A stretch of 64,000 nt of DNA from Candidatus Nanopelagicales bacterium (GCA_037045355.1 JBAOHO010000026.1:372001-436000); one strand, 5' to 3'. Shown: positions 35,367-44,723, numbered from the stretch's first letter. The notes: a model not told the origin generated them from the letters alone. Numbers and translations: made by a program.

Positions 35367-37166
35367 ATGAGTTCAACACCCACGACCCGCCTGAGGTGGC
35401 GCTCCGGGATAGCCGGCGTCGCTGCCACCGCCACGATCTTGGCGACGGCGGCTCTGCCCGCCACGGCCGCCGTCTCCACGGTGACGGTGCCCGGTGGCCT
35501 GAAGGTTGCCCGTTCCGCCGACATGAACCAACTCCAGGTGACGTGGCGTGCCGTGACCGGTGTCGACCACTACACGGTCAACGTGTTCGACGGCACCAAG
35601 GACCGATCATTCGTGGTGCCCGCCACCGCCACTTCACTGGATATTCCGGTGTCCGGGGCTTGCACCCGGTACAACGTGACCGTCACCGCCCACGACGCCG
35701 AGGGCAACAGTGCCAAGACCAACGCCTACCTCGTCGATCGACTGGCTCCGGGTGGAATCACCGGCCTGACAACCCAGCGCGCGGCCGACACCGCAGTCCT
35801 GGAATGGAAGGCACCGGCCAGCGAGGGGGCTTCCCCGATCAGTGGTTACCGCGTCCAGGTCAAGGAGATGGCCTCCGGCAAAGTGCTCGTCGAGCGCAAC
35901 TCGCCCGACGCGGTTGAGAAGTTGTCGGGCCTGAACCCCGACCGTGTCTACGTCGCGAAAGTGACCCCCGAGAACAAGTACGGATCGTGTTTCACCAGCA
36001 CGATCGCCCTGGGGAACAGCCAACCGGAGAGTCCGCAGGCGTTGACCGCTGTCCGCAATCCCAGTAACCCCGATGAAGTTCAGTTGTCGTGGAAGGCGCC
36101 GTCCTGGAATGGCTTCGGCAAGATCGTGCGATACGAGGTGGGTTACCGATCCCCAGCTCAGCCCAAGCCACAGTGGGACTCGGTCGGCCTCGACACGGCG
36201 AAGAGCCTCAAGCTCGACTCCCAGAAGACGTGGAGCCTGTGGGTCCGAGCAGTCAACGACTCCGGCAAGGTGAAACTGAGCAAGGAGTTCAAGATGCAGC
36301 GCCAGGGCGGTGCACTCACGCCGGAACTGGACCCGCGGGTGGACCTCACTGAGACGGACGGCATCGTCAACGTCCGCTTCACCGGACCCGTAGGTTCGAG
36401 CGCGGCCTACCCCAAGATGAACGTGGCGATCGCTCCCACGCTGGCCGGGCGCGGGTTCCGTGACAGTCACACGGTGAGCAACGGTGCCGGTGAGGTCGAG
36501 TTCGACCGGGTCCCGTGTGGTGTGTACTCAGTCGTGGTGACAGGACTCAGCGCCAACGGCACAAAGGAGTTCGGACGTAAGGTCATCAACCGGTGCGACA
36601 CCGGTCAGGTGACAGCCAACCTGTGGAAGCTCGTCTACGGCAAGGCCGACATCCTGGGCAACGCCGTCGACATGAAGTACGGCAACGAATCCCGTGTCAT
36701 GAGCACGACCAAGCGCACATCAGAGGACATGGTCTTCACGACCCGGGCGACGCTTCGCTCCGGCTGGGGCTACGGAATCTGGACCCGAGCCAGCGTCCCC
36801 AGCGGCGCCTCGGTCAGCGGTTACTCGTTCCAGTACGACCCCGGCTACGAGAACGTGAACAAGTCCTTCGGCAAGGCGCTGCTGCTGCGAGTATGGAACA
36901 AGGGGAGTGAATGCGGGACGCCCATCGCCAAGGTGAAATGGCCTGCCGGTGTAGCCGTCAACGACACCCATGACATTGTGGTCGTGGCCCAAGGCGACAG
37001 CCTCTACGCCTCCATCGATGGCATCAAGTTGTTCGATGTGCCCAGCCTCAAGCAGGCGCTGGCCGACTCGAAGTGCAACTTCCCGGAGCCCCACGGAACC
37101 GAGGTCGGCTTCCGCTCCTGGAACAGCAACAGTTCCGCAGTCTTCGAGAACACAACGCTCAACTGA
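35367..37166 (+). CDS. Secreted multi-FnIII protein with LamG/concanavalin-like C-terminus
   Basis: 599 residues from the ATG preceded by GAGGAAGG. A signal peptide (ends LPATAA) is followed by three fibronectin type III domains (about 30-130, 130-225, 225-325), a beta-rich spacer, and a C-terminal domain (about 420-598) with GYGIWTRAS, YSFQYDPGYENV, DGIKLFDV and VGFRSWNSNSSAVF. That pattern is reminiscent of LamG or 3-keto-disaccharide-hydrolase-like sugar-binding folds. No enzyme motif identified. It lies 186 bp downstream of the H-NOX operon behind repeated AGGTTTCCT elements, so it may be a regulatory target. Ends at a strong terminator. Confidence 0.85.
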   Translation: MSSTPTTRLRWRSGIAGVAATATILATAALPATAAVSTVTVPGGLKVARSADMNQLQVTWRAVTGVDHYTVNVFDGTKDRSFVVPATATSLDIPVSGACTRYNVTVTAHDAEGNSAKTNAYLVDRLAPGGITGLTTQRAADTAVLEWKAPASEGASPISGYRVQVKEMASGKVLVERNSPDAVEKLSGLNPDRVYVAKVTPENKYGSCFTSTIALGNSQPESPQALTAVRNPSNPDEVQLSWKAPSWNGFGKIVRYEVGYRSPAQPKPQWDSVGLDTAKSLKLDSQKTWSLWVRAVNDSGKVKLSKEFKMQRQGGALTPELDPRVDLTETDGIVNVRFTGPVGSSAAYPKMNVAIAPTLAGRGFRDSHTVSNGAGEVEFDRVPCGVYSVVVTGLSANGTKEFGRKVINRCDTGQVTANLWKLVYGKADILGNAVDMKYGNESRVMSTTKRTSEDMVFTTRATLRSGWGYGIWTRASVPSGASVSGYSFQYDPGYENVNKSFGKALLLRVWNKGSECGTPIAKVKWPAGVAVNDTHDIVVVAQGDSLYASIDGIKLFDVPSLKQALADSKCNFPEPHGTEVGFRSWNSNSSAVFENTTLN

Positions 37167-37203
37167 AGGCTGAACTGAAGGCCAACGCTAGAGGGTGACA
37201 GCC

Positions 37204-37236
37204 TGAGGCCCCGTCGGGATTCCCGGCGGGGCCTCA
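37204..37236. terminator. Bidirectional hairpin terminator
   Basis: TGAGGCCCCG (37204-37213) pairs perfectly with CGGGGCCTCA (37227-37236), with additional TCGGG/CCCGG pairing possible in the loop. It lies between the convergent FnIII and phospholipase genes. Confidence 0.88.
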
Positions 37237-37254
37237 GTTCGCGCCAGAGACAGG

Positions 37255-38871
37255 TCAGTCTTCAAGGCTCGAAAGGAGTTCGCCCGCGAGCTTCCGCAGC
37301 GCTTCGGGCCCGGGTCCGAGGGTGGGGAAGTAGTGGGCCATCGCGAGCACACAGACATCCCAGGCCAACTGGGGGCTCAGCTCGAACCCCGGTTCGTGGA
37401 CTGCGGCCGGCAAGGCGATGCCCCTCTGTTTGGCCAAGTCGATGACCGCGGGCAAGATGGCCTGTCCCAGTGGGCTCAGTTGCCGTTGCAGGAGTTCGAA
37501 GTCCAACTGGTACTTCGGGACCGGATTGGCGGCCGGGGCTGCCCAGTCATCGGGGTCACGTGCCTCTGCGCGGCTGAAGACATGGTCGAATGTGCGCGCA
37601 GCGTTGTCACGTTCGGTGAACGGTTCACCCAAGTCCCACAATTTGCGGAGCGTGGCCAGCATCGACGTGTGGCGGTATTCGTCGTTGTAGACCGATCCCG
37701 ATTCCACCCACGGCGACACGACGATGGCGGGGACGCGGTAACCGGAGCGATCGAAGGAGAAGCCCAACTGCCCGACAGGTGCTGCCGGATCAGGTGGCGG
37801 GACAGGCCCGGGCGCGACGTGGTCATAGGTGCCGCCGGGCTCGTCCCACCCAATGAACAACGTGGTGTTCCAGACGTTGGCGCCGGTGGCCGATCGCATG
37901 GCCCGATAGGTGGTGTAGATCTCGTCGAGGAAGGCTTCACCCGCCAGGATGGACGACGGTTGCTCCCCGGTCAGGTCCAGACCCTGAACCAGCGCCCGGC
38001 TGCACGCGGGATGGTAGTCGCCGTGCCCGATCAGGAGGTTCGGCTCGATCAAGGCGAAGTCAGGTAGTTCGCCGTTGGCCGCATCTTTTTTGAACTGCGA
38101 GAAGGGCGCTACGTTGGTCGCGGCACGGTCGCCGATACGGGGCCAATGGATGACCGCTGTGAACGACACCGGGTCGGGTTCGCGGACGTAGATCTTCCAC
38201 GTGCGGCCAGTCTGATCGAGTCGGTCGAACAGGGTCTCGGCTGTGTTGTCCTTGGTCCAATGGGTGACGGGCGAGTTGATCGTGCCACCTGACGAGGTTC
38301 CAGCGGTCCAGAAGGAACGGTTCATGAACGTCTGCGACGGCACTTCGCAGAACCAATGGTCGAACACCCCGAAGTCGCGAGCGAGTCCGTTGAGCACGGG
38401 GGCCTGCTCGGGAGTGAAACCGGTCATGATGTGGCGGTATTCGTCAAAGGTCGGCTGTCGACCAACTTGAGCGGTGAAGAAACTGATGTAGTCGGCGACG
38501 AAGCCCTGCATGTTCGGCTCGGTTCCGGGCGGCGGGACGTTCCACGGCGCCGACTGGGCGAACTGGAATCGGTTGTGCTCGTCCATCGTGTTGAACAACT
38601 GCGTGTTGGTGTGGAACCACTCCTCGCCCGAGTCGGGGTTGGGTGAGTCCATGTCGGTGGCGACGACATACTCGACCCGGCCACTGCCGTCGGGCGGCTG
38701 ATTCTCGGCCCATGAGGGAACGGGGTTGGACAGGTCCTTACCGATCACGCCCTCGAAATCCTTGCCATCCTGCGGCCCATACAGACGCCCGAGGAGGTTG
38801 TCGAGCGAGCGGTTCTCGAAGATCACCAGGATCACATGGTCCATGGCCTCGCCGGCGGAATGCTGCGTCAT
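37255..38871 (-). CDS. Phospholipase C/acid phosphatase-type phosphoesterase (PF04185)
   Basis: 538 residues from ATG 38871, with GGAGGAGCA directly ahead. The active-site start HVILVIFENRSLDNLLG is at about residues 12-28. Further family blocks are GFTPEQAPVLNGLARDFGVFDHWF, TFMNRSFWTAGT, FIGWDEPGGTYDHVAPGP and the C-terminal GYRVPAIVVSPWV. These fit the bacterial PLC/AcpA family, which hydrolyses phosphocholine-type or other phosphoesters. Unlike typical members it has no Tat or Sec signal in front of the catalytic motif, so it may be cytosolic or exported by another route. Its start region is adjacent to tRNA-Thr. Confidence 0.88.
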   Translation of the reverse strand: MTQHSAGEAMDHVILVIFENRSLDNLLGRLYGPQDGKDFEGVIGKDLSNPVPSWAENQPPDGSGRVEYVVATDMDSPNPDSGEEWFHTNTQLFNTMDEHNRFQFAQSAPWNVPPPGTEPNMQGFVADYISFFTAQVGRQPTFDEYRHIMTGFTPEQAPVLNGLARDFGVFDHWFCEVPSQTFMNRSFWTAGTSSGGTINSPVTHWTKDNTAETLFDRLDQTGRTWKIYVREPDPVSFTAVIHWPRIGDRAATNVAPFSQFKKDAANGELPDFALIEPNLLIGHGDYHPACSRALVQGLDLTGEQPSSILAGEAFLDEIYTTYRAMRSATGANVWNTTLFIGWDEPGGTYDHVAPGPVPPPDPAAPVGQLGFSFDRSGYRVPAIVVSPWVESGSVYNDEYRHTSMLATLRKLWDLGEPFTERDNAARTFDHVFSRAEARDPDDWAAPAANPVPKYQLDFELLQRQLSPLGQAILPAVIDLAKQRGIALPAAVHEPGFELSPQLAWDVCVLAMAHYFPTLGPGPEALRKLAGELLSSLED

Positions 38872-38914
38872 TGCTCCTCCAGCGGTCACGGATTCTGCTG
38901 CGGTGGGATCGCGG

Positions 38915-38987
38915 AGCCGCCTGTCGGAATCGAACCGACGACCTATTCATTACGAGTGAATCGCTCTACCGACTGAGCTAAGGCGGC
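38915..38987 (-). tRNA. tRNA-Thr (anticodon CGU)
   Basis: A 73-nt cloverleaf on the minus strand. Acceptor GCCGCCT/AGGCGGC, D-arm AGCTC...GAGC, anticodon stem ATTCA/TGAAT with loop CTCGTAA (anticodon CGT), and T-arm with GGTTCGATTCC. CCA is not encoded. Reads ACG codons. Confidence 0.96.
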
Positions 38988-39062
38988 GTGCCGCCCGTCG
39001 GCGACGGCCTCAGTATAGGCATTGGGCAGACATCTCCGAGTCGGGTGCGCGAGCATCTGACC

Positions 39063-39848
39063 ATGCCTGTCGCAGACGCCGCCGAACTGGAAGTTCCGGA
39101 CACACTCACGCTCGCCCCGAGCGGTGCCTGGGTGACAGTCGCGAAGTTCTACCACGGGCTGATCGCACTGATCGGAACCTGCACGCTGGGCCTGAGCATC
39201 TACCTATCGATCACGCAGCCGGAGAACGGCGGTCCGCTGAACGCGGTGATCTTCACCCTGAGCTACTTCACGGTCTTGTCCAACATCCTGGCCATGGCCA
39301 CCAACTGGGCGATGTTCGCGAACCCGGTGCGCGACAGTGGGGCGTTTCGATGGATGAGGATGACCAGCCTCGTCATGATCGTGATCACCGGACTCATCTA
39401 CGCGATCGTCTTGGCCCCCATCTCCCACCCGGAGGGTCTCGGCGTCTACACGAACATGGGCTACCACTACATCGTCCCGTGGGCGACGCTGTTGGGTTTC
39501 CTTCTGTTCGGACCGCGCCCCCGGTTCACGTGGGATCTCGTTCCCAAGATGATGATCGTCCCGGTGCTCTGGCTGCTCTACACACTCGTCCACGGCGCGT
39601 TCCTGACTCAGCCACCCCCCAATCCGCCCGAGACCACGACGTTGGGTGAGCCTCAGCACTGGTATCCGTATCCCTTCATCGACGTGAACGACCCCTCACC
39701 GCTGATCCCGGGTGTCGCGCTCGAGGGGTATGCGGGAGTTGGTGTGAATCTGGTGGTGATCGTGATCCTCGGTCTGGTGTTCGCCACACTGTTCTTAGGG
39801 CTGGATCGACTCTTGAGTGGATTTAAGAAGCCGACGCCGTTGCCGTAG
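39063..39848 (+). CDS. Pr6Pr family membrane protein (FAR-17a/AIG1-like)
   Basis: 261 residues with six helices: about 25-48, 60-85, 98-118, 140-158, 165-185 and 230-253. It has the family blocks LSYFTVLSNILAMATNW, YHYIVPWATLLGFLLFGPRPRFTW and WLLYTLVHGAFL. The conserved Asn and His residues in the membrane region match bacterial Pr6Pr/AIG1-like proteins, whose eukaryotic relatives are threonine hydrolases of lipids. A hydrolase role here is possible but untested. The start is the ATG at 39063, past the tRNA. The next gene follows after 13 bp on the same strand. Confidence 0.82.
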   Translation: MPVADAAELEVPDTLTLAPSGAWVTVAKFYHGLIALIGTCTLGLSIYLSITQPENGGPLNAVIFTLSYFTVLSNILAMATNWAMFANPVRDSGAFRWMRMTSLVMIVITGLIYAIVLAPISHPEGLGVYTNMGYHYIVPWATLLGFLLFGPRPRFTWDLVPKMMIVPVLWLLYTLVHGAFLTQPPPNPPETTTLGEPQHWYPYPFIDVNDPSPLIPGVALEGYAGVGVNLVVIVILGLVFATLFLGLDRLLSGFKKPTPLP

Positions 39849-39861
39849 GTAGGAGGACGTC

Positions 39862-40758
39862 ATGGGCTCGTGGGGCGCCAGCAAGGCAATCACCAAGGAC
39901 ACCTGGGGTGTGGTCAAACGTAATCCCTACATGTTCTGGTTCCCCGTCGTCGCCGGTGTGGTGGCGACAGTCGCGGTCCTCGTCATCGCCGGGACCGGCT
40001 TGGGCGTTCTCGGCATCACCACCGTCACCAGTGACGTCACCTCAGCTGCGAGCGGTGGTGAACTGCCCACCAGCACGCTGATCATCGGGATAGTGATCCT
40101 GATCCTTGCCGCTTACGCGGGAACGCTGATCACCCAAGTGTGTATGGGTGGGCTCGTGCACTGCGCCAACGAGGAGTTGAACGGCCGGTCGTCGTCCTTC
40201 GGTGCGGGAATCGCCGCCGCGTTCGGTCGGTTGCCCGCCTTGCTGGGATGGGCCGCGATCCAGACCGCGGTTGGCTGGTTGTTGTCCATGATCCAAGGCA
40301 ACGGCGGCGACAACATCATCATCACCATCCTGCGGGCGATTCTGGCCTCCCTCGCGGCCGTGGCCTGGTCGGTCATCTCCTTCTTCGTGTTGCCGATGAT
40401 CATGCTGCGGGGGAAAGGCCCCCTGTCAGGGATCAAGGAGTCCGTGAAACTCATCAGGGCCACGTGGGGCATGCAGATCGCGGGCGGAGTGCGGATCGGC
40501 GGTATGATCCTGCTGATCGCGCTGCTGCCGGGCATCCTCGCCCTCGTGGCGGGAGTGTTCCTCGCGGCCGGGGATCAGTTGGTCTTGGGTATCCCGTTGG
40601 CCGCGATCGGCATCGTCGTCATCCTTGCCGGACAGGTGCTGATCAGTGCGTTGAGGGCGGTCTTCTCGGTGGCGCTTCTCCACTTCGCGGAGCAGGGTCA
40701 GGCCATCGGCCCCTACAACATGGGCGAACTTCAGTCCGCGGTGCGAGTCAAGAGCTGA
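39862..40758 (+). CDS. DUF6159-type integral membrane protein
   Basis: 298 residues with TAGGAGGA before the ATG. It begins with a conserved amphipathic segment SWGASKAITKDTWGVVKRNPYMFWFP and has about six helices arranged in pairs, with the cytosolic RGKGPLSGIKESVKLI segment between. Resembles the DUF6159 (YciC/DUF975-like) membrane family. Probably co-transcribed with the Pr6Pr gene. Function unknown. Confidence 0.75.
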   Translation: MGSWGASKAITKDTWGVVKRNPYMFWFPVVAGVVATVAVLVIAGTGLGVLGITTVTSDVTSAASGGELPTSTLIIGIVILILAAYAGTLITQVCMGGLVHCANEELNGRSSSFGAGIAAAFGRLPALLGWAAIQTAVGWLLSMIQGNGGDNIIITILRAILASLAAVAWSVISFFVLPMIMLRGKGPLSGIKESVKLIRATWGMQIAGGVRIGGMILLIALLPGILALVAGVFLAAGDQLVLGIPLAAIGIVVILAGQVLISALRAVFSVALLHFAEQGQAIGPYNMGELQSAVRVKS

Positions 40759-40809
40759 GCCCCAAGTCCAAAGGGCAAGTCATCGCAGGTGGCTGACTCG
40801 TCATCACCA

Positions 40810-41145
40810 TCACAACTGGCAGGGAGACCGGCGCAGGATCCTGCGCGGCACTGGAGACCCAGGCCCGCAGGCCTTCCGCAACTGGCTCCGAGTGAGTAGA
40901 GCCCAGTTGGTCCGGTCCCGCTTGCCCTTGGCCGCCTTGACCAGGAACTTCGCCTTGTGCCCGGTGCCAGGGGTGATCACGGTGCCCGCCGCCCATTTCC
41001 GGGTGCACTTCTTGGAGGTGATCTCACCGCGGACAGCCTGATTGATGGCCTTGACCGTGCACGGTGGCCCAGCCGAGGCATGGACGGGGGCTGGGGTGAC
41101 ACCCGCCAGAAGCGCCACCAGAAGGGCCGAGACGATCGTGCGCAT
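40810..41145 (-). CDS. Small secreted four-cysteine protein, paralog of 22955-23311
   Basis: A 111-residue product with a signal peptide ending near VHASA and four cysteines (29, 47, 93, 109). It is very basic. PPCT..AI, WAAGTV, FLV and LRKAC elements align with the protein at 22955-23311. The gene begins 13 bases after the M1 peptidase stop on the same strand, so it is likely the distal gene of that operon. No function recognised. One possibility is a secreted disulfide-bonded protein associated with the cell envelope. Confidence 0.78.
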   Translation of the reverse strand: MRTIVSALLVALLAGVTPAPVHASAGPPCTVKAINQAVRGEITSKKCTRKWAAGTVITPGTGHKAKFLVKAAKGKRDRTNWALLTRSQLRKACGPGSPVPRRILRRSPCQL

Positions 41146-41158
41146 CAGCCGGCTCCGA

Positions 41159-42946
41159 TCAGCGCGGTTCACAGGCGCGCAACGTGAACTTGTTGGGCTC
41201 GAAGGAGTCAGAGATACGCACACCCAAGAACGAGCCGGCGAGGATCTTGTCGTCCTTACGGTCGAACACCAGACACGACTTGTACTGCTCGGGGAAGAAC
41301 AGACCCACCCGCGTCTCGAAATCCACGAAGTAGCGGACTTGCGACCCGTGCTTGACGACCGCGACGTCGGTGACATCGAGCTGGTCGAGCGGGGTCCAGC
41401 TCTTCTCGGCGCGACTCATGGCGGCCAGCGGTCGACCTCGGGGATCCCACACGAAGTCGCTGGCGGCGTCGAGCAGATAGGGACCCATCTGGGTGACGAC
41501 CGCCCCATGCGTGGGCGGCTCCGGCAGCCGCTGCGCATCAACGGAGTAGACCCATTTGTCGGCCCACCCGCTCAGATCCTGCGCGCTGGATTCCTCCGCG
41601 CGGCTGATGATCTCGGCTGTCGAACTGGTGCGCCCCGCTGGCTCCAGCGCCAGGTCCCGCATTATCCGCCAGAACGCCGCGTCGCCGACTTCGTGGCGCA
41701 GCGCGTGCAGCGCGGCCTGTCCGCGGTAGTACGGCGTCGTGTTCAACAGATACTTCATGGTGGGCTCGTGCAAGGACACGCGGCCGAACTGTCCGCGCCA
41801 CGGTGCGCCCCAGCCGTCCCATACGTACTGCTCGTGCACGATGTCCCCAAGGGCACGGCTGGTGCGTTCTGCTGTCTCGACATTCTCGAGGTAGGTGGCG
41901 AATCCCTCGTGCAGCCAGATGTCGCTGGCGTTGTGAGCAGTGATGGTGTTTCCGAACCACTGATGGGCCTGTTCGTGCAGGACTGTGGCTCGGCTCGTGT
42001 TCCAGGCTCCCGAACTGTATGTCGGGCGACCGGCAGTCTCCATGGCCGAGTTGGCGCCGTCGACGACGATGGCGCCGGTCGACTGGAAGGGGTACTTGCC
42101 CAGACGCGGAACCAGCCAGCGCAGGGCGGCGGCTGTCCGGCGCCGCATGGTCCCGACGGTGACACCGGCCCGCAGAGCGACGGCGGTGAAGGCCGGGATC
42201 CCTGAGATGGGGTCCGTTGAGTAGGCGAAGCGATCGAATGCCACCACCTGGATGTACGGCTGGATGGGGGTGTTCATGCGCCACGAACTGGTCGTGTTGC
42301 TGCCGCGACGGTCGATGCCCTGGAAGGTGCCGGTGGAGACGCCGAGCAGCCCTTTGGGTGCGGTGAGTCGCATCTGCCAGGTGGCCTTGTCGTAGAACAC
42401 GTCGTTGCTGGGCAGCCAGGTGGAAGTCCCGGTCGGTTCGGTGTAAGTCACGGAGCCGTTTGTGGTCCGCAACCAGCCGTACTTGCCCCGGCCCGAGGTG
42501 TCCTGGACAGGCCGAGGTTCGCCGGAGTAGTGCACGACCACCGTGAAGCGGGATCCGGATTGGATGGTTCGCTTGGTCGCCACGATGAGTTTGTCGCCTG
42601 AATGGCGGAAGTCAGTGGGGTTGCCCCGGACTGAGACGTACTTGATGTCGAGCCCCTTGCGGGCATCGAGTGAGAACTGTCGCAGGCCCTGGTCTGCGGT
42701 GGCCTCGATCTGCACCTCAGCCGCGGCGATTCCGTGGGTCTTGGCGTCGTAGGTGAGATCGACGTCGTAGTGGGAGATGTTGTATCCGCCGTTGCCCTGG
42801 GGGCTCAAGTAGGGGTCGAGTCCGCGCGGCGAGCCTTCGAGCGGGCTGCGCGCCTCGACCGCCGATGCAGGCGCGGCGACGAGGGCGCACGCGACGGAGA
42901 GAGTGGTGGCCACTGTCAGCCATCGAATCCCCATGGGCGCGAACAT
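41159..42946 (-). CDS. Secreted M1-family zinc aminopeptidase
   Basis: 595 residues from the ATG preceded by GGAAAGG. The signal peptide ends ASAVEA. The N-terminal beta domain is followed by the catalytic domain with the gluzincin motif HEQAHQWFGN and the second Glu in WLHEGFATYLE, 18 residues on as in M1 enzymes. The exopeptidase GxMEN motif is only partly matched (GANSAMETAGRP), so substrate handling may differ. It lacks the long C-terminal ERAP-like domain. Probably digests extracellular peptides. The small four-Cys gene follows it. Confidence 0.9.
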   Translation of the reverse strand: MFAPMGIRWLTVATTLSVACALVAAPASAVEARSPLEGSPRGLDPYLSPQGNGGYNISHYDVDLTYDAKTHGIAAAEVQIEATADQGLRQFSLDARKGLDIKYVSVRGNPTDFRHSGDKLIVATKRTIQSGSRFTVVVHYSGEPRPVQDTSGRGKYGWLRTTNGSVTYTEPTGTSTWLPSNDVFYDKATWQMRLTAPKGLLGVSTGTFQGIDRRGSNTTSSWRMNTPIQPYIQVVAFDRFAYSTDPISGIPAFTAVALRAGVTVGTMRRRTAAALRWLVPRLGKYPFQSTGAIVVDGANSAMETAGRPTYSSGAWNTSRATVLHEQAHQWFGNTITAHNASDIWLHEGFATYLENVETAERTSRALGDIVHEQYVWDGWGAPWRGQFGRVSLHEPTMKYLLNTTPYYRGQAALHALRHEVGDAAFWRIMRDLALEPAGRTSSTAEIISRAEESSAQDLSGWADKWVYSVDAQRLPEPPTHGAVVTQMGPYLLDAASDFVWDPRGRPLAAMSRAEKSWTPLDQLDVTDVAVVKHGSQVRYFVDFETRVGLFFPEQYKSCLVFDRKDDKILAGSFLGVRISDSFEPNKFTLRACEPR

Positions 42947-43187
42947 GCGCGAGCCTTTCCGCGGACAACAGGACCCGCCCCGTGTCACCTGACCACCCTA
43001 AGCGACGATCTACTCTTCCGACCCCAGGCCGGAAGTCTCGGTTTCGCCCCAATATGGGACGCGTGGGAACGCGAGCGGGTTTCACCCCAGTGCTACCCGC
43101 AGTGTCCGGTGACAACCGTGGCGATCAGGTGACGCTGCTCTGGATGGCTGCGGGCGAAGCCCGGATCCGGTGCGCCTCGAGACCGGG

Positions 43188-44018
43188 TCAGAGGTGAGAG
43201 CGCAGGACCTCACGCGCGGAATCCAAGGCAGGAGCCACGTCGGCGTCCAGGGCCGCGGGTTCCATACGCATCCGGAACCAAGGGCGTTCTTCGTCCAGCC
43301 ATCGCACTTCCACCAGGCCGGGAGCCCACTGACTGTTCACGGCGCGCCATTCGCGGTAAGACACGCGCCAGCCGGCGCCGGCAGTCCCCTCGGGGTTCTT
43401 GGCGCGCCAGGGAACCTCGAAGGTCTGCGGCAAGCCACTTTCGGGATCACAGGTGACAGTGGCGGTCACGGGGGCGGCGACGTCCTGCCCCGCCACATCC
43501 AAGGTGAGGGTGTCGTCGCTGGTCTGGGTCCACTTCACACCGGACAGTGACCAGGTCGCCGGAACGAGCATTGCTTCGGACCACAGGAACGACACACCGT
43601 CCGAGTCCAGGCCGGGCCCCAAAGTCACTGTGTCATGGGCCCGCTGCAAGCCACGTCGATCGACGTAGGCATCCATGCCCCGCACCACGGGGCGGCCGAA
43701 CCACGTCGCCCACACTTCGGCAACGAACTCCTGTCCCAAGTGATGGCTGGTGCGGTAGCTCACGGGGAGCCAGGGGGAGCGACCGAGTCGGATGCGACCC
43801 GTGCCCACGAACTCGGCGGTGGTGGCGACGGGGACCAGTCCCTCGTTCGTGGTTGTGAGCCACTGGTGCAGTAGGTCCGGCCATTCGGGGTCGGGTGCGC
43901 CGAAATCGATGTCCGCCCTCGCCTCGGATCTGCCCGGCACCGGGGCAGGGACTCCGAGTCCCGCCGCTCCTACGCCGAACAGGGCTGCGGCTCCGGCCAA
44001 CAAACGTGCGTCAGGCAT
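43188..44018 (-). CDS. DUF6544-type protein, unknown function
   Basis: A 276-residue protein with a short hydrophobic N-terminus (residues 5-25) that may be an anchor or signal. The body has repeated beta-rich blocks including FVAEVWATWFGRPVVRGMDAYVD, FLWSEAMLVPATW and WRVSYREW, matching the pattern of DUF6544/DUF6920 proteins. No catalytic residues are evident. It is divergent from the DUF2505 gene. The 240 bp between it and the downstream M1 peptidase start (42947-43187) contains no gene that I can see and should hold the M1 promoter. Confidence 0.65.
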   Translation of the reverse strand: MPDARLLAGAAALFGVGAAGLGVPAPVPGRSEARADIDFGAPDPEWPDLLHQWLTTTNEGLVPVATTAEFVGTGRIRLGRSPWLPVSYRTSHHLGQEFVAEVWATWFGRPVVRGMDAYVDRRGLQRAHDTVTLGPGLDSDGVSFLWSEAMLVPATWSLSGVKWTQTSDDTLTLDVAGQDVAAPVTATVTCDPESGLPQTFEVPWRAKNPEGTAGAGWRVSYREWRAVNSQWAPGLVEVRWLDEERPWFRMRMEPAALDADVAPALDSAREVLRSHL

Positions 44019-44085
44019 CTTCTCCCACTTCTTTCATACTGCTCGGACTTCTGTCACAGTGCTCGAATCTCTGCGGGTACGTGTT

Positions 44086-44101
44086 ATACCCGGCGCGGTA
44101 T
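44086..44101. promoter_or_regulatory. CsoR-like palindrome ATACC-N6-GGTAT
   Basis: ATACCCGGCGCGGTAT: 5-bp arms, six-base centre, 16 bp overall, the same length and outer sequence as the palindrome at 19175-19190. It lies in the 216-bp divergent intergenic region between the DUF6544 and DUF2505 genes, about 70 bases from the former start. Could serve either promoter. Resemblance only. Confidence 0.35.
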
Positions 44102-44234
44102 CCGAGCATTGTTACCCCGCATTCGCCGGGATAAGCAGGAGCGTCACTGCTCGGCATGCAACCGTTACCGGATTGCCGGGATACTTCCTTCCGTCAGCAA
44201 CGCACCGTGTGTTGCGCCCCAACAGGAGGACCAC

Positions 44235-44723
44235 GTGGCCACCAAGTTCTCGAACACCGACCACTACAGCGCGACACCGGCGCAGATCATGGCAATGCTG
44301 TCGGACCCGGACTACGCCCCGGGGAAGTACCAAGACCTCGGTGATGTGTCCTTCACCGTGGAGAACCACGAGCCCAACGACGGGGGACTCAACGTCACCG
44401 TCGACCGCGAAGTCGCGTCGAACATGCCCGATCTGGCGAAGAAGGTACTGGGCGAGACCACCAAGATGAAGCAGACCGAGGTGTGGCGCGCCGACGGCGA
44501 CGGATACGTCGGCAACATGACGATCGAGGCGTCCCCTGTCGTGATCGCGGTGAACAATACGATCCGACCGGCCGGTGACGGTAGTGACTGGACCTCCGAC
44601 TTCGAGGTGAAAGCCTCGGTCCCTCTCGTGGGCGGCAAGATCGAGAAGATGGTGGTGGAGGAGACCAAGCAGTCCCTGGTCAAGGAACTCGCCTTCAACG
44701 AGAGTTGGCTCGCTAACCACTGA
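44235..44723 (+). CDS. DUF2505 family (SRPBCC-like) protein
   Basis: 162 residues from GTG with AGGAGGA ahead. The sequence F-SNTDHYSATPAQIMAMLSDPDYAPGKYQDLG, EVWRADGDGYVG and the C-terminal KIEKMVVEETKQSLVKE block match actinobacterial DUF2505, a START/SRPBCC-like fold thought to bind hydrophobic ligands. No signal peptide. Followed after 21 bp by a CPBP protease gene on the same strand, so likely an operon. Confidence 0.85.
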   Translation: MATKFSNTDHYSATPAQIMAMLSDPDYAPGKYQDLGDVSFTVENHEPNDGGLNVTVDREVASNMPDLAKKVLGETTKMKQTEVWRADGDGYVGNMTIEASPVVIAVNNTIRPAGDGSDWTSDFEVKASVPLVGGKIEKMVVEETKQSLVKELAFNESWLANH

